From Cydia pomonella (Eukaryota; Arthropoda; Insecta; Lepidoptera; Tortricidae), in NCBI RefSeq assembly GCF_033807575.1, contig NC_084706.1, positions 22,854,725-22,918,724 on the forward strand: 64,000 nt of DNA, given 5' to 3'. The position numbers and the translations under genes were made by a program. Positions 55,519 to 64,000 of this stretch are shown here, piece after piece. The notes beneath the pieces are model-generated. The model had not been told where the DNA came from and searched no databases. It worked only from the letters and a program-made list of their open reading frames with translations. Each line of letters opens with the position of its first letter. Positions within the stretch are counted from its first letter, which is position 1.

Positions 55519-57825
55519 TAGATCTGGAATGACATCCACTGGCTGTGCCCTACCACACAAAGCAAGATGAAATTCACAATGCCCATACCTCTCTTTTGGA
55601 CGTAGTTTAAGGACGTACCCGGGCCCATTAATCAGGGACCAGTAATTTAGGTACTTACCTATTTATGAAATATGAACAATTCTAACAACCCAAAACACAA
55701 TTAGTTTGCGGTGTTTTATCACAGAGTTCCCATGGACATCTCCTATCTGCCACATCAGATCGAAAATGTTGGTTTCGCACTGACTTCAAAAAGTAAATTA
55801 CCCCGAAGGTTATTAATTTTATTATTATTAGGTATTAATTACTTAATGACAGAAATTTGCTTTACAACGAAATAAGGACTAAACAAGGATATGGCGTAGG
55901 TATATAAAAAGTATTTTGTGCTTTTAAATGGGTTTATTTAATAAAGAAAAAAAAAACTTTTTTTAAAACTTTTGTATTTTAGTTTTTTAGTTTTTAGAGA
56001 TAGGAACTTCATTTATTTTAGGTTTTGAGCTAAAATACTTCTCTGTTTATAGTTAGGTTGTATATGTAGTTGTGGGCTAGTACCTATTCCATGGGTTAGA
56101 ATACAATCTAATGTTATTTACGGCAAATGTCTGTTACTGTTTTGGTACATATTGTCAATAATGAAACATGGGGGAAATAGTATCAGCACTTTGGTCACCA
56201 GAAATCTACTTTTTTTAAATTCTGTTCACATTCATGTTTATATTTGTTAGAAAGAGACAACACATCATGACTATAAGATGGTTGATAAATTATATGAACA
56301 AGGGGTTTGTTTTATATGTGTATTAATAAAATGACGTGCATTAAAACCCGATGAAGCAACAAAAAACAAGTGACTCTTGTGTCGATACTTGTCCCTGAAA
56401 AAATATACGAATAAATCGTGTCATTCACAAAGACGCGTGCCTTAACTCGTAATATCATGTTATTAATGGTTAGATTTGACAAATTTGCCCGTCATCGTGG
56501 ATGACATGAACTATAATTTATCAATGTTGTGCATCATAATTTTTAATACCTTAGTCATTCACCGTAAAGGTTGACGAACCTGTGTATTTTGCCGTCAATA
56601 GTTTCCTCTTTTTCCGTACGGAATCACATATTACGAGTAGGTCTAGAACATCAAAATCATGGAACATTTAAGAGAAAATTTGGAGTGTTTTTGATATTTC
56701 ACCGACACTTGTCAAATTTCTATCGCTTTACGCTTTAAAAGTTAGTCCTTTATGTGTTCTATGTATTTAAAGAAAGCTACTGCAATTGGTTTCAAAATTA
56801 TTAACCAATTAAAACTGTGTTTTTGCTCCAGTCATGGGATGTATGGCGCCATTCGTTTTCAAACAAAATTGGTAAAATGTTGCCAGCGATTTAGAACTGA
56901 TGATAAATACGTGTTTTACAGGATTTGTCTATACCATCCCATTAGAGATACAGGTGCCTGTTCCATTATAGGGGTGTTTACTATAGTTATCTTAAGTACT
57001 AAACACTCTAAGAGCCTCACACTAGCGTCTTCCGAGCGTCGGCGTCTAGTCAACTCTATGGCTGCTGCTAGTGCTGCTCGACGCAACGTTGGCCCAACTG
57101 CGCAACGACGCCATTTTCTGTAGCGCTGACTAGATACACAAGTGTGGCCCTAAGAACCCAGCATGACACGTTAGCACATGTATGTTAATGTCCTGGTATT
57201 AGAAACTTTGTTCAGATATTTGTGAACACCTTTGCCGCTCCGATATATATAGTGTATAGTGAATGCTTGAGATTCTGTGAGGCGATGGATGCTAGGTGCT
57301 CAACTGTCCCAATTTAATTTGTTAATGTGCCATTATTGTTTTATAATTGTTAATACTTATAATTATTAGTTAGTTTAAGTTTCGTGACGTATTGGTTCAA
57401 CTGTAATGTCATGTAAACATTTTTATCAATAAAAAAATATATATGTAACCTAAAATGCTTTCAGGCTTAAGGTGTAGCAAATCGTCCGCGAGTGCGGACT
57501 TAGATTTGCTGTAGATTACGCGCTTTAAACGAGCTTTGCATGAGTTGGACTAATTAGGCGCGCATGTGCATCAAATATGCTGCATACTCGTAAATCAATG
57601 GAGCAAAATATAGGATCTTAGTAGTTTGATAGAACTATTAGAACATACACGTTCAGACTTGGTTCGTCGTAAGCAACGAGAATTTGAAATAGAGGTGAAT
57701 TATCAAAGAAAACTTTGTATTTACAGTAAATTTACTGCCATCTTTCGACATATGATTAAAACTTTTAGAACGCCGTTTGACTTTGATCCTTATTCTTTCA
57801 CTGATATGTGTTAAATTTGTTAAAT
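55519..57825. other. Intergenic between the protease genes, no gene recognised
   Basis: AT-rich. 57008-57155 (AGAGCCTCACACTAGCGTC ... ACACAAGTGTGGCCCTA) looks like a decayed MITE with weak inverted ends. Short open frames at 56752-57123 and 57626-57814 have no recognisable domain and are not called. Confidence 0.4.
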
Positions 57826-57829
57826 ATCA

Positions 57830-57945
57830 AAAAGTGGCGCCATCTTACCGGGCATCGGCTAAAGGTTGTGGCGCTATCGCTCGAAACGATGCCGCCAATT
57901 AACCTTTGACCTTTGGTCTATTAGATGGCGCCACATTTAACCCTT
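57830..57945. mobile_element. Short TIR element, AGTGGCGCCATCT ends
   Basis: AAAGTGGCGCCATCT at the left pairs with AGATGGCGCCACATTT at the right. GGTTGTGGCGC and GATGCCGCC recur inside. Small MITE-like, non-coding. Confidence 0.6.
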
Positions 57946-58494
57946 TACCAGGTATAGTTCGATTTATCGACCACATGCTCGCCATTAGAATTTCAACTTT
58001 AGCATTCCGATTTAAGGTTCAAATTAGAATCAGATTGTCTTCAAATGAATCATCAAAGCTGGATTAATTGGAATATATTTGGATTTCTTGGGAAAACCTT
58101 GTAGTTTGGTGAGGCCTGGAAAAGGGTTAAAACTAGTACCAGACATATACTTGTATGTATCTTACTTTAATGTCCATGCCGAGTTTTATTTCAGCAAGTC
58201 CTTTTAAAATGAGAATACTTTTATTTGAAAAATAAATAATGTAAATAAAAAATAAAAATACATTTTAGAATAACATAATAATATTTAGCTTCCGTTTAAC
58301 AAATGTTAGATCAATGATCTTTGGTTATACACCCCTACCTATAATTTCACATACAATACAAGTACTTAGATTTAAGAGTTAGTGCCTACATGCTACAAAC
58401 ACAAATTACATTAAATTCCATTCAATCATATTATTCATATTTATCATAGCTAATACAAATATTCATTTTTGCATGACGCAGTGCACTAGCGCAG

Positions 58495-58770
58495 CAGCCC
58501 CAACAGCATCCTGAAGGCGTTATTCTAATATGTACTGGACTCTTAGGGTATTGATGTTTTTTCGAGTGTAGTTGGTCCATAGGCTGCCAACTGCGTTGGC
58601 GTAACTGATATCATTAACAAACTTTCCATCTATAGAACAGCCGACGCCGGCGCTGCTGAGCTCCTCGAGAAGGTTGTTTATATATAGGTTGAAAAGGCGA
58701 GGAAAGGACAGTCCCGCTTCACCCCACATTCCAGCCCATACTTCCCAGATTGACGTCCAGCCCACCTAAC
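58495..58770 (-). pseudogene. LINE reverse transcriptase palm fragment
   Basis: Minus frame reads GLSFPRLFNLYINNLLEELS then GVGCSIDGKFVNDISYANAV. The last part corresponds to the catalytic Y-A-D-D box with both aspartates lost (YANA), so the element is dead. Flanking sequence at 58500-58530 resembles the untranslated string at 30680-30710. Confidence 0.75.
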
Positions 58771-59003
58771 AAATAATATATTTTAAGGGAGTTGGGGTTG
58801 GTAAATATACTTACTTTACTCTTTGTTATACACATAAACTCGTCAGCAGAGTAGCATCAACGTTTACTAATACATGAAACATTTACCGCCATTGTATTTA
58901 CCCATGTGATCACGTGCATTTACCATTAAAAATACAGGAAAACCAGATACAATTCAAATTCAATACCCAATAATCACTAACGAATTTCCTTATAATCACA
59001 ACC

Positions 59004-59040
59004 TTTAAATATCCAAGTAAACCAGACATACAAACAGTTT
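59004..59040 (+). promoter_or_regulatory. Predicted core promoter of protease B
   Basis: TTTAAATAT at 59004-59012 is a TATA-like box. ACAGTTTATT follows with its A at 59036, about 31 bases on, leaving a leader of about 73 bases to the ATG at 59109. The layout matches protease A. Confidence 0.45.
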
Positions 59041-59108
59041 ATTCCTGAGCTTCATAAAGAGAAGTTATATTGACGGCTGGACTAAGACAAGAGGAAAGCA
59101 TTTTCATC

Positions 59109-61553
59109 ATGTTAACTTTTAAGTTGATATTTTCGTTAGTAGTTCTGGGGTTGGTAGATGAGGGTGTAAGCAGGTCTGCTGGCGCGGGTCAACTGAGAGG
59201 TTCTGATCAGGATGTGTCTGGTGGTACCCACGACGCTCCCCACACATATATCACGAGTAAGCTGTTTCAAAGATTATTAATATTTATTAGCTTGCGTGTT
59301 TAAATGACGCATTTAATGTTTAAAAGTAGATTTTATAAGATATAGAAAAAATATTTTATGGATTTTCTGTACAAGTTCCATGCTAATATTAAACTTCCTA
59401 TTCCATAAACAAAGATATTTACTTAATTTTTAATTGAGAGTATAAGGAGTACCCTCAAGAAATACTATAAATGTTTATACTTAGTTTTTTTTTTATACAC
59501 ATGTATTCGAAGTGTTTAACTTGGGTGAAAGGCACCATTTCAGTCCGGACCATTTCCAACAACCTACTGTTTTCAGGAGGCCAGCCCACCGGCATCGGTC
59601 TATACCCGTGGGTGGTGCACCTCAACGTAGCCGGCACAGCATGTGGAGGGTCGCTCATCAGCTACCGACACGTTCTCACCGCAGCACACTGCGTGGTTCT
59701 CCAGCACGCGTATAGATACGAGGAGTAAGTCATTTTAATTGTATACCAGTTATTCTACAAGTACTTTTTCGACTTAAATGAGAGAGAAGCCCGTTCTAAT
59801 ACACTTATTTCATAAATCATAGCCATATTTATTTACCAGTAAAATTATCACAAAACATATCTTCAATCGGTCTTTGTAATGATTCTTTACACCGCTTCGA
59901 GAACTTGATGCCACTGTCTTATCAGCCTGACTCTCCCAACTGTAGGGTTGAATACAGATCTGGGGGCCTACCGCGAAAACCAAAATTCGGAAATTGCGGA
60001 GATCTTTCTCTTTTACTCTCATGAAGACGTAATTAGAGTGACAGAGAAAAATGCCCGCAATTTACGAATTTAGATTTTCGTGGTTATAATCCTGGTCCCT
60101 TGCAGCACTTCTTGAATCTAACTAAGCTTAGGGCGTCCAATCAGCCTCTAATATCAGGACTCCGCACTGCCATACCTCCTCCTGCGAATTCTCGTCATAA
60201 TTGTGAATGCTGTGGTAGAAGATACCGTTCTGATATCGGAGACGTTACGATCAACCTCCCCGCCATATTCAACTTGATCCTACCCGATGCTACAACAATC
60301 ATCTGCAATAGATAATGTGCCCAATGATGATGATGAGCTCCCTACTAACTAGCTAACTACACAGCTGGATTATGTCGCTAAATTCAGATATTTTTTAAGT
60401 AAGGTAGCTAGCTTTAACAATTTTATGTTAATGTTTTAGTTCCCTAGCGAAAAATTTATTTATTTCAACAGCGTGAACGTGTTCCTAGCTGAATACGACA
60501 CTCGCACACCGACAGACTGCGACGGCGCCCTGTGCGTCCACACCGTAGTGATGCAGCCTGAGAAAATCGTCTACCATAACCAATACCAACCACAAGTATT
60601 CCATAACGACATCGCCATGTTGACGCTCAGAGGAGACGCTCCTAACACGGGTATACTTTCTTTTAAAACGTAAATGCTTGTACCTATTTAGTGCCAGGTT
60701 TAGTGTGGATTCGTTTTGCACATTTTTCGCTCTTTGATTTTGCTTAGATGCCTGAATTTTGTCGTTTTTTTAAACCGCGACAAGGAGAATGGAAACTATC
60801 ATCGCCTCCTCATTTTCTTCGCACTAAGTTTGAAGCGGGCGGGTTATTAAATCTCTGTTCATCTCAGCAGAAAGTGTTTGGTGACCTGATAGATCTTATA
60901 AAGAGGTTTAATTTAATAATTTAGATAATAATGTTGTTGCTAATGGGTCAAAATGTTTTCGTTGTCATGTATGTATTTATGTCTTTTTAGTTATAGATTA
61001 TGATTTACACCAGAAAACTTAAACTTAAATTTCATTTTATACAAAAAGTCCCACTCCGTCACATTTTTTGGGGATAAAAACATGATAACAAAAACAAGTT
61101 GAACCAAATGTTATACCGTGGTAAAACTTGTTTAGATATTCCTATACATTTCCCTGTTTTATTACAGACTACATCCGTCCTATTCTTCTACCGACTTTCA
61201 ACATCAACGAACCTAAATACGAAGGCACCCCTCTCATCATAACCGGCTGGGGTCAAACCGAACACAGCCAATCATCTCCCATCAAACTCCACGCACAAGT
61301 CCAATTAGTATCCCCTAATACTTGTAGTAGACACGCGCAGGTGACACCTGGAGTTCTTTGTGCATCAAGCAAGAATGGGCAAGATATGTGCTTTGGCGAC
61401 TCTGGTGGACCAATCATGTTAGTGCAGGAGGGAAAATATTATCTTACAGGCATAGTCAGTCACAGGAATTCACCGTGTGGTTCATCTGTGCCTTCTATGT
61501 ATACCAATGTGTATTCTTATTTGGATTGGATACAATATAATATGAGGAATTGA
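59109..61553 (+). CDS. Secreted trypsin-like serine protease B, 4 exons
   Basis: Exons 59109-59256, 59577-59724, 60472-60650 and 61168-61553 join in phases 1, 2, 1 to 286 codons plus TGA. S1-family endopeptidase with a signal peptide (MLTFKLIFSLVVLGLVDEG...) and a shorter, Gly/Ser-rich propeptide than protease A. Triad: H87 in LTAAHC, D145 in HNDIAML, S237 in GDSGGP; D231 predicts cleavage after Arg/Lys. The last exons of A and B are exactly the same length (386 nt), showing tandem origin. At the expected activation point the sequence is TY-ITRG, so Tyr precedes the new N-terminal Ile, and the canonical IVGG has become ITRG. Role (digestion, melanisation cascade or other) is not decided by sequence. 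Confidence 0.93.
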
Positions 61554-61593
61554 AGGATGATGTACCTGTACTCCGCATTCCATAAATAACGAG

Positions 61594-61606
61594 AATAAAT
61601 AATAAA
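61594..61606 (+). terminator. Polyadenylation signals of protease B
   Basis: AATAAA occurs at 61594-61599 and again at 61601-61606, 41 and 48 bases after the stop codon, which is normal spacing for a short insect 3' end. Confidence 0.7.
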
Positions 61607-61709
61607 ATACTTTTACCTAAATTGTTAACTGAAAATACCCTTAAGAAGTAAGTACTATGTAAGAATATACTTAGACATGTTTATTTAAATGAGATTTAAA
61701 TACAGATGT

Positions 61710-61775
61710 AAGTATTTTACTTTCCTAATATTCGAAATGACGCTTCATTTCGAATATTAGGAAAGTAAAATACTT
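61710..61775. repeat. Perfect 31-bp hairpin with 4-base loop
   Basis: 61710-61740 (starts AAGTATTTTACTTTCCTAAT) and 61745-61775 are exact reverse complements; the loop is CGCT. There is no mismatch in the arms. It lies about 105 bases after the protease B polyadenylation signals. Confidence 0.92.
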
Positions 61776-62133
61776 TTTTATAATGGATGGCTCATTTTCT
61801 ATCCATTTAACTAAATTTTGTTATAATATTTAACATGTGTCAAGTACCCAATTCGCCACACGACTGAGCGCAGCGGTGTAACTAAATGCGATTTTGACAC
61901 CCATGTATTGACCCCATTCGTAGTGCTCGTAAGGCCGGTCTTTACGAAGTAATATACAGGTCTATGATTTTAGATGAGAAAAAGCTCCACTCAGTGACAT
62001 TATTTCGACTTCGAGACAAAAAACAATCCAACGAAAATAATTTTGACCCCTTTACCATCTTTCATTTTGTAATTTCTGTTTGTTAAAAAGAGACAAAATT
62101 TAACAGAGGTTTGCAAGTGGATTTATACATATA

Positions 62134-62690
62134 AAACCGGCCAAAAGCATGTCGGGCCATGCTCAATGTAGAGTTTAGTAGTTACCATCCTCTCAAAATA
62201 GGCCAAATGGGGGCTATTAGTAAGTATCATGTACATTACAAGCGTACTTTGAGCGCTTTGTGCGTCTTTTTACTAAGAGAAGATTTTTTGCAATAACTCA
62301 AAAACGACTGCACCGATCGTGTTCGCTATAGTTTTCATTGAAAGTACTTATTCATGTTGTATTTCACGATTTTTTCTTTCATTTTTTTGGACCCATGTTT
62401 CAAAACTTAGAGGGGGGGGGGGACACATATTTGATTTCTTCCATAAATATTAACTGTATCAAAAAATGGTTTTTGAAGACCCTGATTCGTTTTCAAAGAC
62501 CTACCTATCCCACGATACCCAAAACTATGAACTATTAAATTGGGTCTAAGCAAAAAAATAAAAATATTTATCCATGCCAAATTACAGCTTTCTAACACTA
62601 ACGATCACGGATCAAAGCCTCGGGCGGACGGACAGATGGACATGGCGAAACTATAAGGTTTTCTAGATGAATACGAAACCCTAATAAATA
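62134..62690 (+). repeat. TAGGGTTCCGTA-family repeat, GCATGTCGGGCCA subtype
   Basis: Head AAAACCGGCCAAAAGCATGT then CGGGCCATGCTCAATGTAGA, as in the minus copy at 25681-26370. The 3' part has a G11 run (62412-62422), GGACGGACAGATGGACATGG and ends GAATACGAAACCCTAATAAA. Non-coding. Confidence 0.8.
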
Positions 62691-63500
62691 AGCCCCATTA
62701 TTTACTAAGTATGTAATGCAATGACGTAAATATGAAATGCAATAATAACCTTGTACGCAATCAGAACTGGGCAAACAATGGTTTCCGATTTCCTTCCTTT
62801 GCAAATGCATCAAGAAATTTTATATGAATTATATGCATGTAAAATTCCGTAAACAATGTTCACTGCCTACTTTAATAATTATAGGTATGGAATTGTTATA
62901 ATTATACGGTTATAAATCTAATTAAGTTTTTTTTTACTTCCAGCAGCAGCAGCTGCAGAAGTGCATGGTCATTTTGATTTATTTATTTATTTTAAAATTT
63001 GAATCAGGTTACAAGGCACATATTACATCGATATTGAATAGATTTCCATATGAATTAGTAAGCTCATTAGAAGGTCGAACATGTGGGCAAGTTAGATCTA
63101 TGTTAAAGAAACATATGCTTAAAATGCGAAAATAATGCAAATTTATATAAAGATGAAGTGTGCTGTATAATTAATTCTACACGCCTAGACTCCTTAACTC
63201 AAAAAATCTTTTTAATTTAGGATTAGTAGTTAAGCTAGAAAAATGCATGTTTTTTTGGTATGAAATAAACAGTTTTTTTTTTTAACAAATAACATAAAAT
63301 AAAAACTATTTTGGAGGTGAACGGCGTGGCTCCGTGGAATCGTCCGCTTTTGTGTCGGATAGAAATATTAAAATGTAAATGCTTGATTTGTTAAAGAAAA
63401 TATGACATTCACTATATGTATGCTTTTAACATCTGAGGAGTTTCCTCGATTCCTCATAGATTCTACCATCAGATCTCGATCTTGACAAAAATAAATAGAT
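62691..63500. other. Intergenic, nothing recognised
   Basis: AT-rich with CAGCAGCAGCAGC at 62942-62953 and scattered TTTATT runs. 63010-63130 (TTACAAGGCACATATTACATC) resembles no family I can name. No gene seen. Confidence 0.4.
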
Positions 63501-63739
63501 GAAAAATAAAAGTATTTTTTTTTAATAAAAGTTTTTATTCAAATGCTCTAAAACGAATAAAATAAAATTTTCCTTTAAAATTTTAATCATCAACTTATAA
63601 CAAGCTTATATGAACATATAAATTGTGTATAATGAGGTTATGAGTTGATGATTAAAATTTTAAAGGAAAAATTTATTTTCTCCTTTTTAGAGCATTTAAA
63701 TAAAAGCTTTTATTAAAAAAAATACTTTTATTTTATTTT
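63501..63739. mobile_element. AT-rich inverted-repeat element, arms about 97 bp
   Basis: 63501-63597 and 63642-63739 are imperfect reverse complements (TAATAAAAG-TTTTATT-AAATG and CCTTTAAAATTTTAATCATC), separated by about 44 bases. Non-coding MITE or fold-back element. Confidence 0.8.
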
Positions 63740-63757
63740 TTACTTTTTAGTTATTTT

Positions 63758-64000
63758 GAGTTACTCTCAACAATCCCTTTCATTTGATACCCATATTGTA
63801 GAAGTGCATTAAAAATAACTATTCCGCCATCTTGGATGTTCCGCCATATTGGATTTAGAATAACGTCACATATTTTTTCGAGTTACTGTCAACAATCCCT
63901 TTCATTTGATACCCATATTGTAGAAGTGCATTAAAAATAACTATTCCGCCATCTTGAATGGTCCGCCATGTTGGATTTAGAATGACGTCACATAATTTAT
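63758..64000. repeat. 122-bp tandem repeat running off the window end
   Basis: GAGTTACTCTCAACAATCCC at 63758 recurs as GAGTTACTGTCAACAATCCC at 63880, and both continue CTTTCATTTGATACCCATAT to CCGCCAT-TTGGATTTAGAAT and CGTCACATA. At least two units; the second is cut by the window edge. Confidence 0.9.

Noticed and set aside
1..64000. CRISPR arrays, bacterial operons or defence islands.
   Set aside because: The window is clearly eukaryotic, with split genes and retroelements. No regular spacer array was seen.

Overview
The window looks like lepidopteran (moth or butterfly) nuclear DNA. It is AT-rich, all genes are split by GT-AG introns, the acetyltransferase is of the insect GNAT type, and most non-genic sequence consists of hairpin MITEs, SINE/LINE tails and LINE fragments of a kind familiar from Lepidoptera. 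That assignment is from recognition, not from a search.

Layout. (1) 761-22511, minus strand: a complete multifunctional fatty acid synthase gene. I could join 21 coding exons in consistent phase into 2357 codons plus stop, in the order KS, MAT, DH, structural core, ER, KR, ACP, TE, with all catalytic residues present. A GC-rich 5' leader exon (22207-22511) with a TATA box and initiator lies about 2.6 kb upstream of the first coding exon. That first coding exon is part of a tandem array of about three 141-bp copies, each carrying its own splice donor; the third copy is broken by a MITE. (2) 25275-29870, plus strand, divergent from FAS: a four-exon GNAT N-acetyltransferase (246 aa). (3) 29.9-45.4 kb: gene-free and full of mobile elements. 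It includes an 8.5-kb LTR element (33746-42293) with apparently identical 578-bp LTRs and a 5-bp target duplication, inserted in frame into a truncated LINE that has its own 12-bp target duplication. A 681-bp fold-back element sits at 44260-44940. (4) 45403-50017 (minus) and 59109-61553 (plus): two secreted trypsin-fold serine proteases of 308 and 286 aa, divergently oriented, with the same four-exon structure and intron phases (1, 2, 1). They are clearly duplicates of one gene. The 9 kb between them holds several nested insertions.

How the genes relate. FAS makes long-chain acyl chains in the cytosol. The GNAT gene is an amine or acyl-CoA acetyltransferase of unknown substrate. The proteases are extracellular. 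Nothing indicates a shared pathway. No CRISPR array, bacterial operon or intact tRNA/rRNA gene was seen. The most unusual features are the tandem KS first exon with competing donors, the aromatic residue at the expected zymogen-activation site of both proteases, and the recent non-coding LTR element nested in a LINE.
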